From Bhargavaea changchunensis (GTDB taxonomy: Bacteria; Bacillota; Bacilli; Bacillales_A; Planococcaceae), in assembly GCF_042665595.1 (NCBI RefSeq), contig NZ_JBHTCT010000033.1, positions 1 through 64,000 of the forward strand: a stretch of DNA of 64,000 nt. The letters are read 5' to 3'. A program made the translations under genes and the position numbers. How positions within the stretch are numbered: position 1 is the first letter of the stretch; the number at the start of each line of letters is the position of its first letter. Shown here in pieces: positions 42,601-49,916 of the stretch. The notes under the pieces were generated by a model that saw only the letters and a program-made list of their open reading frames with translations, ran no database searches and was not told where the DNA came from.

Positions 42601-42910
42601 TTCGGGTGAACTGCCGATTGTCGGCGTGAATACGTATCTGAACCCGAATCCGCCGTCCGAGGAAGACATCGACAACATGGAGCTTGCCCGTGCGACGAAG
42701 GAAGAAAAAGAGACCCAGATCCACAACCTGAAGGCGTTCCAGACACATCACGGCGACCGTACGCAGGAAGCGCTTGACCGCCTGAAGCAAGCGGCCGTCT
42801 CAGGAGGCAACATCTTCGAGGCACTCATGGATACGGTCAGGGTGGCGAGCCTCGGCCAGATTACGGCAGCCCTCTATGAAGTCGGCGGACAATACCGCAG
42901 GAACATGTAA
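39647..42910 (+). CDS. icmF: Fused isobutyryl-CoA mutase IcmF
   Basis: A 1087-aa adenosylcobalamin-dependent enzyme interconverting isobutyryl-CoA and butyryl-CoA. Order: B12-binding domain (about 14-145, with the base-off His27 in DGHDASINIMRR), a MeaI-type G-protein chaperone (Walker A GTGGAGKSS near residue 207, then NKFERKGSEDAL), a linker, and the substrate-binding TIM-barrel mutase domain (about 560-1087). All three parts are in frame. ATG 39647 follows GGAAGGGGGA. It is the cobalamin consumer adjacent to a cobalamin salvage operon. A strong terminator follows. Confidence 0.95.
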   Translation: MTTAPVEVYKPVNHVRFVTASSLFDGHDASINIMRRILQSSGAEVIHLGHNRSVEEVVNAAIQEDVQGIAISSYQGGHVEYFKYMHDLLKEKGAPHIRIYGGGGGVIIPKEIKELHDYGISGIFSPEDGRRLGLQGMINEMLKQCDFKTSEKKDLGHPEELTTDNVPLLSGLITLAEDAYQNQTEEAQKMLEAVRQKSKNTPVFGITGTGGAGKSSLTDELIRRFLHELPDKKVAILSIDPTKQKTGGALLGDRIRMNAIFSDRVYMRSLATRGSRSELSGAIRDVLDVTRAAGFDLVIVETSGIGQGDAEVAEIADASMYVMTSEFGAPTQLEKIDMIDFADLIAINKFERKGSEDALRQVQKQYQRSRQLWDRQLDEMPVYGTIASQFNDKGTNSLFAAIVDVLNDKFSLGWETSYKHSVKTQKQNVIIPNDRRYYLREITDTVRDYHKRAEQQAELGRRLFQLEGALAIIREKGGDEALEASLQSLIDGVNTELSTESKRILENWESLKEAYSGEEFVTKIRDKEIRTILRTESLSGLKIPKVSLPKFKDYGEILRWVYAENVPGSFPYTAGVFPFKRQGEDPKRQFAGEGTPERTNRRFHYLSKDDDAKRLSTAFDSVTLYGEDPAYRPDIYGKVGESGVSVCTLDDMKKLYDGFDLCAPSTSVSMTINGPAPIILAMFMNTAIDQQVKAKEEELGRTLNVEEFTEVREKTLQTVRGTVQADILKEDQGQNTCIFSTEFALRMMGDIQQYFIDHQVRNYYSVSISGYHIAEAGANPISQLAFTLANGFTYVEYYLSRGMNIDDFAPNLSFFFSNGLDPEYTVIGRVARRIWAVAMREKYGANDRSQKLKYHVQTSGRSLHAQEIDFNDIRTTLQALMALQDNCNSLHTNAYDEAITTPTEESVRRAMAIQMIITKEHGLSKNENPLQGSFIIEELTDLVEQAVLAEFDRLNDRGGVLGAMETQYQRGKIQEESMYYEHLKHSGELPIVGVNTYLNPNPPSEEDIDNMELARATKEEKETQIHNLKAFQTHHGDRTQEALDRLKQAAVSGGNIFEALMDTVRVASLGQITAALYEVGGQYRRNM

Positions 42911-42943
42911 ACAAAAGGACCGCTTTGCAAGAAAAAAATTTCC

Positions 42944-42975
42944 GATGTCCCGCCCTCTGCGGGACATCTATTTTT
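42944..42975 (+). terminator. Intrinsic terminator of icmF
   Basis: A perfect 10-bp stem (42944-42953 with 42959-42968) followed by TATTTTTTC. Confidence 0.92.
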
Positions 42976-43021
42976 TCTTCTGTTGTATAATGTAGGAAGA
43001 AGCGCAGAGGAGGGCCTCCCG

Positions 43022-43180
43022 TTGAAAACGTCCCATCACGTAATCATAATGGTGATCCTGATCGTCCTGTCCGTCGTCCTGTATAACCGTGGCCTGGCCG
43101 CCGCGCCGCTTATCCTGCTGTCCGCTCAGCTGTTTTATCTGTTCTTCAGCGGGTGGCGGACACTGAAAAACAAAAGTTGA
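43022..43180 (+). CDS. Small membrane protein of unknown function
   Basis: A 52-aa protein with two hydrophobic helices separated by a short loop (VIIMVILIVLSVVLYN and APLILLSAQLFYLFF) and a basic tail. It begins with TTG 43022 after GAGGAGGG. No family recognised. It lies between icmF and rpoE; the good ribosome site and clear membrane pattern support it being real. Confidence 0.55.
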   Translation: MKTSHHVIIMVILIVLSVVLYNRGLAAAPLILLSAQLFYLFFSGWRTLKNKS

Positions 43181-43252
43181 TGGTGGCATAGCAGGAACCG
43201 CATTGTATATAATGGTGATTATGCCAACGCATGCAGAAAGGACGTGCTCCTG

Positions 43253-43798
43253 ATGAACCTTCAAGATCTAACACAGGAACAATTAAAAGAAGAAGCCCTG
43301 ATCGACCTCGCCTTCGCCCTGCTCGAGGAGCGCCGGGAGCCGATGGAGTTCCCCGCTCTAATGGCAGAACTCGGCCGGATGGTCGGACTTTCCGAGGAAG
43401 AGACAAAGGAACGCCTTGTCCGCTTCTATACAGATATGAACATTGACGGGCGGTTCCTCGCGCTTGGAGACGGGCGCTGGGCGCTGCGTGAGTGGTACCC
43501 GGTCGATAAGATCGAGGAAGAGACCGCGCCGTCGGTCAAGCCGCGCAAGCGTAAGGCGAAAGCAAAAGCCGTCGCGGACGATGACGATGAGATCATCGAG
43601 GATGACGAGGATGTCGATTTTGATGAGGACTTCGATGAATTTGCTGACGACGATGATGAGGAAGACTTCGAAATCGAAGACGAAGAAGAAGAAGAGGACG
43701 TCGAGGAACTTGATGAAGAAGAGGACGATGACCTCCTCGATGGCGAAATAGATCTGGCCGATGAAGATGACGATGAGGAAGAAGAAGAAGAAGTTTAA
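43253..43798 (+). CDS. rpoE: RNA polymerase delta subunit
   Basis: A 181-aa delta factor: a folded N-terminal HARE-HTH domain (1-90: ALIDLAFALLEERREPMEFPALMAEL, GDGRWALREWYP) and a strongly acidic disordered tail of about 80 residues (Asp/Glu runs). Delta improves specificity and recycling of RNA polymerase. ATG 43253 is used; a GTG at 43244 is too close to AAAGGA. A -10 element TATAAT is at 43208-43213. pyrG follows, as in B. subtilis. Confidence 0.95.
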   Translation: MNLQDLTQEQLKEEALIDLAFALLEERREPMEFPALMAELGRMVGLSEEETKERLVRFYTDMNIDGRFLALGDGRWALREWYPVDKIEEETAPSVKPRKRKAKAKAVADDDDEIIEDDEDVDFDEDFDEFADDDDEEDFEIEDEEEEEDVEELDEEEDDDLLDGEIDLADEDDDEEEEEEV

Positions 43799-43800
43799 CC

Positions 43801-43839
43801 TTGACGAATTCTCCTCTCGGGTTTATGATTTAGTTCGGG
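43801..43839 (+). promoter_or_regulatory. pyrG promoter with GGGC initiation site
   Basis: TTGACG (43801-43806), a 17-bp spacer, TATGAT (43824-43829) and a start at GGGC (43837-43840). GGGC at the transcription start is the hallmark of CTP-sensitive reiterative initiation at pyrG. Confidence 0.85.
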
Positions 43840-43916
43840 CTCCTCAGTTTGAGGAGATTAAAATGTGCGTATGCGCTCCCCTGCAGAACGGTTTGCAGGG
43901 GGGCTTTTTTGTTTTT
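43837..43916 (+). promoter_or_regulatory. pyrG: pyrG CTP-responsive attenuator
   Basis: The leader contains a 10-bp terminator stem (43875-43884 with 43895-43904) followed by TTTTTTGTTTTT. The left arm GCTCCCCT is pyrimidine-rich and could pair with extra G residues added at the 5' end when CTP is low, forming an antiterminator as established for B. subtilis pyrG. No protein factor is required. Confidence 0.85.
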
Positions 43917-43940
43917 GGAATGACAGGAGGAGATTTTGAA

Positions 43941-45539
43941 GTGACCAAGTATATCTTTGTAACCGGCGGTGTCGTATCTTCACTCGGGAAAGGGATTGTG
44001 GCAGCATCCCTCGGCCGCCTGCTGAAAAACCGCGGTCTTGAAGTGACCATCCAGAAGTTCGATCCGTATATCAACGTGGACCCGGGGACGATGAGCCCAT
44101 ACCAGCACGGTGAGGTATTCGTGACGAAAGATGGTGCGGAAACCGACCTTGACCTCGGCCACTACGAACGATTCATCGACATCAATCTGACGAAGTACTC
44201 CGCGGTGACCACGGGGAAGGTTTATTCCACCGTCCTGAAAAAAGAGCGCCGAGGCGATTATAATGGCGCAACAGTCCAAGTCATTCCGCACATTACGAAT
44301 GAGATCAAGCAGCGTGTGCTGCGCGCCGGCAAGGAAACGAATGCGGATGTCGTCATCACGGAAATCGGCGGTACCGTAGGCGATATCGAGTCTCTGCCTT
44401 ATCTTGAAGCGATCCGCCAGCTCCGTTCCGACCTGGGCCGCAATGAGGTCATGTACATCCACTGCACGCTCATTCCGTTTATCCATGCAGCAGGCGAGAT
44501 GAAGACCAAGCCGACCCAGCACAGTGTTAAGGAACTGCGCGGACTCGGTATCCAGCCGAATCTCATCGTCGTCCGTACCGAGCAGCCGGTCCCTCAGGAC
44601 ATGAAGGACAAGATCGCCCTCTTCTGCGACATCCGTCCGGAAGAAGTCATCGAATCCCGTGATGCTGAAACACTCTATGAAATCCCGCTCAGGCTTCATG
44701 CGCAGGGAATGGACGAACTTGTCCTCGATCACCTCCGTCTGGAAGCGTCGAAGCCGGAACTTGATGATTGGCAAGCGCTTGTCCAAAAGGTCAAGTCGCT
44801 TTCGAAAACCGTCAAAATCGGCCTTGTCGGCAAATACGTGGAGCTTCAGGACGCCTACATATCGGTTGTTGAAGCCCTCCGCCATGCCGGATTCGCTTTT
44901 GATGCAGAAATCGACGTGAAGTGGATTAATGCTGAAGATATCTCAAGCGAAAACGCTGCAGAAATCCTTTCTGATGTTGACGGCGTGCTTGTTCCGGGAG
45001 GATTCGGAGACCGGGGCATTGACGGCAAGATTGCGGCTGTCGAATATGCCCGCGAAAACAATGTACCGTTCTTTGGCATCTGCCTCGGCATGCAGCTTGC
45101 TTCAGTCGAATATGCTCAGCATGTCATGAAGATGGATGGCGCGCACTCCTCGGAACTCGACCCGTCGACTGCATTCCCGATCATCGACATCATGCCGGAC
45201 AAAAAAGACCTTGAAGATCTCGGCGGCACCCTGCGTCTCGGCATTTATCCGTGCAAGCTGAAGCCGGGGACGAAAGCACGCGAAGCTTATGGGGAAGACC
45301 TCGTTTATGAACGCCACCGCCACCGCTTCGAGTTCAACAACGAATACCGTGAGACATTCGAAAAAGCGGGATTTGTATTTTCCGGCCTAAGCCCGGACGG
45401 ACGCCTTGTAGAAATAGTCGAGCTGCCTGAACACAAATGGTTCGTCGCATGCCAATTCCATCCGGAATTCGTTTCACGACCGAACCGTCCGCAGCCGCTT
45501 TTCCGCGAATTCATCCGTGCATCAATCGGCGAAAATTGA
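43941..45539 (+). CDS. pyrG: CTP synthase
   Basis: A 532-aa amidotransferase converting UTP to CTP with glutamine. Synthetase part: TKYIFVTGGVVSSLGKGI, TEIGGTVGDIES. Glutaminase part: nucleophile Cys in FGICLGMQLA, and the HPEF His/Glu near the C-terminus. Start is GTG 43941, 10 nt after AGGAGG, matching the B. subtilis N-terminus. It is preceded by its own attenuator and followed by a terminator. Confidence 0.97.
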   Translation: MTKYIFVTGGVVSSLGKGIVAASLGRLLKNRGLEVTIQKFDPYINVDPGTMSPYQHGEVFVTKDGAETDLDLGHYERFIDINLTKYSAVTTGKVYSTVLKKERRGDYNGATVQVIPHITNEIKQRVLRAGKETNADVVITEIGGTVGDIESLPYLEAIRQLRSDLGRNEVMYIHCTLIPFIHAAGEMKTKPTQHSVKELRGLGIQPNLIVVRTEQPVPQDMKDKIALFCDIRPEEVIESRDAETLYEIPLRLHAQGMDELVLDHLRLEASKPELDDWQALVQKVKSLSKTVKIGLVGKYVELQDAYISVVEALRHAGFAFDAEIDVKWINAEDISSENAAEILSDVDGVLVPGGFGDRGIDGKIAAVEYARENNVPFFGICLGMQLASVEYAQHVMKMDGAHSSELDPSTAFPIIDIMPDKKDLEDLGGTLRLGIYPCKLKPGTKAREAYGEDLVYERHRHRFEFNNEYRETFEKAGFVFSGLSPDGRLVEIVELPEHKWFVACQFHPEFVSRPNRPQPLFREFIRASIGEN

Positions 45540-45549
45540 ACAACAACAA

Positions 45550-45590
45550 GCCAGGCGTCCGCTTGAACAGCGGACGCCTGGCTTTTGTTT
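45550..45590 (+). terminator. Intrinsic terminator of pyrG
   Basis: A perfect 14-bp stem (45550-45563 with 45569-45582) then TTTTGTTTT. The AT-rich 130 bp between this and the ywjG terminator contain no recognisable gene. Confidence 0.93.
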
Positions 45591-45720
45591 TCTTAACAAA
45601 CCGCACAATGAATAGGGTCTTCCGATGTCCGACTTCTATCAGAATCACCATAAGTTTACAAATAGAGGTATTAAACATATCGGTTTTGTTTTATCATAGA
45701 TTACATAACAGCTTATACAT

Positions 45721-45748
45721 AGAAAACGCCCTGTCTGATAACAGGGCG
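45721..45748 (-). terminator. Intrinsic terminator of ywjG
   Basis: An 8-bp stem CGCCCTGT (45727-45734) with ACAGGGCG (45741-45748); the A-run on the left gives a T-tract on the minus strand. Confidence 0.8.
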
Positions 45749-45754
45749 GTCGGT

Positions 45755-46273
45755 TCAACCGAATTCGGCCAGCAATTCCTCGTAGTCCATTCGGACGGCT
45801 TCATAGACAAAAAGTGCGGCAAGAGCATGGGGGAAGACGGTGCGCCCGCCATCATCAGACGGAAGCAGGCCGCGTTTTACACCGAGCGATACATATGCGG
45901 TCGCCAGGCTGGCGAGTTCATTGCCCACGGCGTCTTCCGGCTCGTCGGCCAGCGCGGCAAATGGAATGAATTCCTCAGACAGCCGTCGTGCAAGTTGCAA
46001 TGCCTCCTGATCAGAAGCACTGCGTGTCAGGATCCATACCCGATCGGTGCCGTCGATTTCCTCCCCGTTATAATGTACGGCTCCTCCGAGCGGTTCCTGT
46101 CCGAGAAGGGCGTTGGCACTCACAGCGCCAAGTTCACCGAACGCCGCGATAAAGACCCGTCCTTCTCCGGCGGTTGCCTGGGCGAGAAGCCGGGCAGTCA
46201 TGCCGATCATTTCTTCTTCGCGCCCGGCGATGCGCTGCAGCAGTCCGGACATTTGTGTAGTCAGCATTTTCAT
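45755..46273 (-). CDS. ywjG: YwjG-family protein (DUF2529)
   Basis: A 172-aa SIS-like-fold protein of the DUF2529 family, function unknown; FIAAFGELGAVSANALLG and VWILTRSASDQEAL suggest a sugar-isomerase-type Rossmann core. ATG 46273 follows GGAGGG by 7 nt. It is transcribed opposite to pyrG and spo0F, the position conserved in B. subtilis. Confidence 0.8.
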   Translation of the reverse strand: MKMLTTQMSGLLQRIAGREEEMIGMTARLLAQATAGEGRVFIAAFGELGAVSANALLGQEPLGGAVHYNGEEIDGTDRVWILTRSASDQEALQLARRLSEEFIPFAALADEPEDAVGNELASLATAYVSLGVKRGLLPSDDGGRTVFPHALAALFVYEAVRMDYEELLAEFG

Positions 46274-46379
46274 TTAGTATCCCTCCGGATTCATTATAAA
46301 GGATGACCTGGCAGCAGCCAAAAAGGAATACGGATGACAGAATAATTTGCAGGGGCAAAAGAATTTGAGCAGTCAAGAC

Positions 46380-46404
46380 AGGAAAGAGAGGAATTAAGGA
46401 GAAT
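46380..46404 (+). promoter_or_regulatory. Possible sigma-H promoter of spo0F
   Basis: AGGAAA (46380-46385) and GAGAAT/GAAT (46399-46404) resemble a sigma-H promoter (AGGA..., GAAT) about 40 bp before spo0F, the known promoter type for this gene. No clear 0A box was found. Confidence 0.4.
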
Positions 46405-46445
46405 AGAAGAAAAATAAAGAATCTTTGGAAAGCAGGGACTTTTCT

Positions 46446-46802
46446 ATGAAACGGATTTTAATCGTTGACGACCAGAATGGCATACGCCTTCTGTTGGAAG
46501 AAGTGTTCAAGCGTGACGGATTTGAAACATGCGTCGCAAAAAACGGATACGAAGCGATTGAACGGTTCAAAGAGACGCCGCCGGACTGTGTATTACTCGA
46601 TATGAAGATGCCGGGTATGGACGGTATTGAAGTTCTGAGGGAATTCAAGTCACAAAGGCCCGATGTTCCGGTATTCATGATGACGGCCTACGGCGAGCAG
46701 GAGCAGATCGATGCGGCTAAGGCTCTCGGCGCGGAGAAGTATTTTACGAAGCCGTTTGATATCCACGAACTCCGCAGCGAGGTCGGAGGGATACTGGCAT
46801 GA
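46446..46802 (+). CDS. spo0F: Sporulation phosphorelay response regulator Spo0F
   Basis: A 118-aa single-domain receiver. Acidic pocket Asp8-Asp9, phospho-acceptor Asp52 (VLLDMKMPGMDG), Thr in MMTAYG and Lys in FTKPFD are in place. There is no output domain, as expected for Spo0F, which passes phosphate from sporulation kinases to Spo0B. ATG 46446 is used; the TTG at 46425 lacks a site. It is six residues shorter than B. subtilis Spo0F, mainly at the ends. Confidence 0.93.
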   Translation: MKRILIVDDQNGIRLLLEEVFKRDGFETCVAKNGYEAIERFKETPPDCVLLDMKMPGMDGIEVLREFKSQRPDVPVFMMTAYGEQEQIDAAKALGAEKYFTKPFDIHELRSEVGGILA

Positions 46803-46808
46803 CTGGCG

Positions 46809-46835
46809 GGCAGTGGCGGACACTGCCTGTTTTTG
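46809..46835 (+). terminator. Intrinsic terminator of spo0F
   Basis: GGCAGTG (46809-46815) pairs with CACTGCC (46821-46827), followed by TGTTTTTGTT. Confidence 0.75.
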
Positions 46836-46896
46836 TTATGATGGGAGGGTGTAAAAACGAAAGATTGACTTCCCATTTTCGAAGGAGGAATCGAGT

Positions 46897-47754
46897 ATGG
46901 CACTTGTCTCCATGACGGACATGCTGAATAAAGCAAGAAAAGAAGGCTATGCGGTCGGCCAGTTCAACATCAACAACCTGGAGTTCACACAGGCAATCCT
47001 GCAGGCCGCGGAAGAAGAAAAATCCCCGGTCATCCTGGGCGTTTCAGAAGGGGCAGGCAAGTACATGGGCGGCTTCAAGGCAGTCGTTCCGATGGTGAAA
47101 GGCCTAATGGAATCCTATGGTACGACCGTTCCGGTCGCCATCCACCTGGACCACGGCTCTTCCTTTGATAAATGCAAAGAAGCGGTGGACGCGGGCTTCA
47201 CATCGGTCATGATCGATGCTTCTTCGAAACCGCTTGAGGAAAATATAAAAATCACGGCTGAAGTCGTCGATTACGCCCATAAAAACGGCGCATCCGTGGA
47301 AGCGGAACTTGGTGTCGTAGGAGGCCAGGAAGACGACGTGATCGCGGACGGTGTCATCTACGCGGACCCGAAAGAGTGTGAAGAGCTTGTGAAGAAGACA
47401 GACATCGACTGCCTCGCGCCTGCACTCGGATCGGTTCACGGCCCGTACAAAGGCGAACCAAATCTTGGGTTCAAAGAGATGGAGGAGATTTCCAAACAGT
47501 CGGATCTCCCGCTTGTCCTTCACGGCGGCACAGGCATCCCTACAAAAGACATCCAGCGCGCCATTTCCCTCGGAACGGCGAAAATCAACGTCAACACCGA
47601 GAACCAGATTGCGTCGACCAAAGCGATCCGCGATATCCTGGACAATGACAAAGAGGTCTACGACCCTCGTAAATACCTCGGACCTGCGCGCGAAGCCATC
47701 AAAGAAACAGTCCAAGGCAAGATGCGTGAATTCGGCAGTTCCGGGAAAGCTTAA
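46897..47754 (+). CDS. fbaA: Fructose-1,6-bisphosphate aldolase, class II
   Basis: A 285-aa zinc-dependent aldolase of glycolysis and gluconeogenesis. Features: HLDHGSSF (Zn His and catalytic Asp), VEAELGVVGGQED, LAPALGSVHGPY and HGGTGIP. ATG 46897 follows GAAGGAGG. A TATGAT -10 element lies at 46837-46842. It starts the fba-tal-murZ-glpX-rho series. Confidence 0.96.
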   Translation: MALVSMTDMLNKARKEGYAVGQFNINNLEFTQAILQAAEEEKSPVILGVSEGAGKYMGGFKAVVPMVKGLMESYGTTVPVAIHLDHGSSFDKCKEAVDAGFTSVMIDASSKPLEENIKITAEVVDYAHKNGASVEAELGVVGGQEDDVIADGVIYADPKECEELVKKTDIDCLAPALGSVHGPYKGEPNLGFKEMEEISKQSDLPLVLHGGTGIPTKDIQRAISLGTAKINVNTENQIASTKAIRDILDNDKEVYDPRKYLGPAREAIKETVQGKMREFGSSGKA

Positions 47755-47838
47755 AAACAGGGAAGGTAGCGGGAGAGGTGCAAGGCATCATCTCCTTCTT
47801 TCCATTCATCGAGAGAAACTCCAGGGAGGAAACAGAAA

Positions 47839-48486
47839 ATGAAATTCTTCATCGATACAGCCAATTTTGACGAAATCAAGGAAGCCAATGAATGGGGCAT
47901 CCTGTCCGGCGTCACGACGAACCCATCGCTCGTCGCCAAGGAAAACGTGCCATTCCATGACCGCCTGAAAGAGATTGCGGAACTGGTTCCGGGTTCGGTC
48001 AGTGCAGAAGTCATCGCGACAGAAGCGGAAGAGATGATCCGGGAAGGACGCGAACTTGCTGCAATCGCTCCGAACATCACGGTCAAGCTTCCGATGACAC
48101 CGGAAGGCCTGAAGGCATGCTCCACATTCGCCAAAGAGGGCATCAAGACAAACGTCACCCTCATCTTCAGCGCAAACCAGGCGCTGCTCGCGGCTCGCGC
48201 TGGCGCAACGTATGTCTCGCCGTTCCTTGGCCGCCTGGATGACATCGGCCACAACGGGATGGACCTGATTGCGACCATCTCCGAAATATTTATCCAGCAT
48301 GGCATCGAAACGGAAATCATTGCGGCTTCAATCCGCCACCCGCAACATATCACGGATGCAGCGCTTAACGGTGCGCATATCTCGACGACTCCGCTTAAAG
48401 TGCTTAAGCAGATGTTCAACCACCCGCTGACGGACAAGGGCCTTGAAGCGTTTCTCGCAGACTGGAACAAGCGGACTGCCGAGTGA
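47839..48486 (+). CDS. tal: Transaldolase (small, FSA/TalC type)
   Basis: A 215-aa small transaldolase. N-terminus MKFFIDTANFDEIKEA, GVTTNPSL and the Schiff-base Lys83 in NITVKLPMT are typical of TalC/YwjH. Some members act as fructose-6-phosphate aldolases; sequence alone does not settle this. RBS AGGGAGGAA. Its stop is 30 bp before murZ. Confidence 0.92.
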   Translation: MKFFIDTANFDEIKEANEWGILSGVTTNPSLVAKENVPFHDRLKEIAELVPGSVSAEVIATEAEEMIREGRELAAIAPNITVKLPMTPEGLKACSTFAKEGIKTNVTLIFSANQALLAARAGATYVSPFLGRLDDIGHNGMDLIATISEIFIQHGIETEIIAASIRHPQHITDAALNGAHISTTPLKVLKQMFNHPLTDKGLEAFLADWNKRTAE

Positions 48487-48515
48487 CGGAACTTTTTCGG
48501 AACGAGGGAAATGAA

Positions 48516-49811
48516 ATGGACGTTTTCAAAATCAATGGCGGACGGGAACTTAAAGGCACCATCAAGGTGAGCGGGGCCAAAAATAGCGCGGTCGCACTTA
48601 TACCCGCATCCATTTTGGCCGGCTCGGAAGTCTTGATCGAAGGCCTGCCTGAAATCGCCGATGTGTTCACATTAAAATCGTTGCTTGAGGAAATCGGTGG
48701 TGTGGTTACATTCCGTGACGGGACAATGACGATCGACCCTTCGGAAATGATCGCCATGCCGCTCCCGAATGGCAATGTCAAGAAATTGCGTGCCTCCTAC
48801 TATCTGATGGGGGCAATGCTCGGCCGTTTCGGCAAGGCTGTGATCGGCTTGCCGGGCGGCTGTCATCTCGGCCCGCGCCCAATCGACCAGCACATCAAGG
48901 GATTCGAGGCGCTGGGTGCCAAAGTGACGAATGAACACGGCTCCATCTATCTCCGTGCCGAGAAACTTCGGGGTGCGAAGATCTATCTCGACGTGGCAAG
49001 CGTGGGGGCGACGATTAACATTATGCTCGCAGCCGTCCTCGCGGAAGGCCGAACGACCATTGAAAATGCGGCGAAAGAGCCGGAGATCATTGATGTCGCG
49101 ACCCTGCTGTCGAACATGGGAGCCAACATTAAAGGGGCCGGAACCAATGTCATCCGGATCGACGGCGTTGAATCTTTGTCGGGCACGGCACATACGATCA
49201 TCCCCGACCGGATTGAAGCGGGGACATTCATGATCATGGCCGCGGCGATGGGTGCCGGAGTCACGGTTGATAACGTCATTCCGTTCCACGTTGAAGCCCT
49301 GACGGCGAAGCTGCGCGAAATGGGCGTTGATCTGATTGAAGAGGAAGAGCGGATCATCATTCCGAAGCCGAAACGTCCGCTAAAGGCGATCGATGTAAAG
49401 ACGCTGGTCTATCCCGGTTTTGCTACCGACCTGCAGCAGCCGATGTCCGTCCTTCTCACACAGGCGGAAGGGACTTCGGTTATTACAGACACGATCTATT
49501 CAGCACGATTCAAACATATCGACGAACTTCGTCGCATGAATGCAAATGCGCGCGTAGAGGGAAGCTCTGCCATCATCACAGGTCCTCTGCAGCTCCAAGG
49601 TGCATCCGTGAGAGCGACTGACCTGAGAGCGGGGGCCGCGCTCGTGCTTGCCGGACTGATCGCTGAAGGCGAGACGGAAGTGCAGGCGATTCACCATATC
49701 GAGCGCGGGTACTCTGACCTGATCGGCAAACTGGGCGGACTCGGTGCTGACATCCGAAAAGTGCGCTTGCCGGAAGGCGCGACATCCGGCAAGGATGGCG
49801 GCAATCATTGA
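48516..49811 (+). CDS. murZ: UDP-N-acetylglucosamine 1-carboxyvinyltransferase MurZ (MurAB)
   Basis: A 431-aa EPSP-synthase-fold enzyme making the first committed peptidoglycan precursor. The PEP-binding, fosfomycin-sensitive Cys116 is in GLPGGCHLGPRPIDQH, and AKNSAVALIPA is at the N-terminus. Context (after tal, before glpX/rho) identifies it as the second copy, MurZ, the murA gene near atp being usually farther on. ATG 48516 follows GAGGGAAATGAA. Confidence 0.92.
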   Translation: MDVFKINGGRELKGTIKVSGAKNSAVALIPASILAGSEVLIEGLPEIADVFTLKSLLEEIGGVVTFRDGTMTIDPSEMIAMPLPNGNVKKLRASYYLMGAMLGRFGKAVIGLPGGCHLGPRPIDQHIKGFEALGAKVTNEHGSIYLRAEKLRGAKIYLDVASVGATINIMLAAVLAEGRTTIENAAKEPEIIDVATLLSNMGANIKGAGTNVIRIDGVESLSGTAHTIIPDRIEAGTFMIMAAAMGAGVTVDNVIPFHVEALTAKLREMGVDLIEEEERIIIPKPKRPLKAIDVKTLVYPGFATDLQQPMSVLLTQAEGTSVITDTIYSARFKHIDELRRMNANARVEGSSAIITGPLQLQGASVRATDLRAGAALVLAGLIAEGETEVQAIHHIERGYSDLIGKLGGLGADIRKVRLPEGATSGKDGGNH

Positions 49812-49835
49812 CCTGATCCTGAAAATACGAAACAG

Positions 49836-49902
49836 CGGCCGGCGGCAGGTTTCCTGCCGGGCGGGCCGTAAATTGATTTTGCTTTCCCCGCCAGGCGGGG
49901 AG
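49836..49902 (+). promoter_or_regulatory. Two hairpins in the glpX leader
   Basis: GGCAGG-TTT-CCTGCC (49844-49858) with outer CGGCC/GGCCG pairing, then CCCCG-CCAGG-CGGGG (49886-49900) just before the AAAGGAAG ribosome site. They could act as a weak terminator and modulate glpX translation; no known motif is recognised. Confidence 0.35.
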
Positions 49903-49916
49903 AAAGGAAGTGCACG

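Noticed and set aside
45595..45720. Possible AT-rich foreign insert
   Set aside because: Only about 125 bp between two terminators, with no repeats, integrase or flanking duplications; it is ordinary intergenic DNA.
45437..46306. 289-aa plus-strand open frame
   Set aside because: Runs through the pyrG end, two terminators and the antisense of ywjG.
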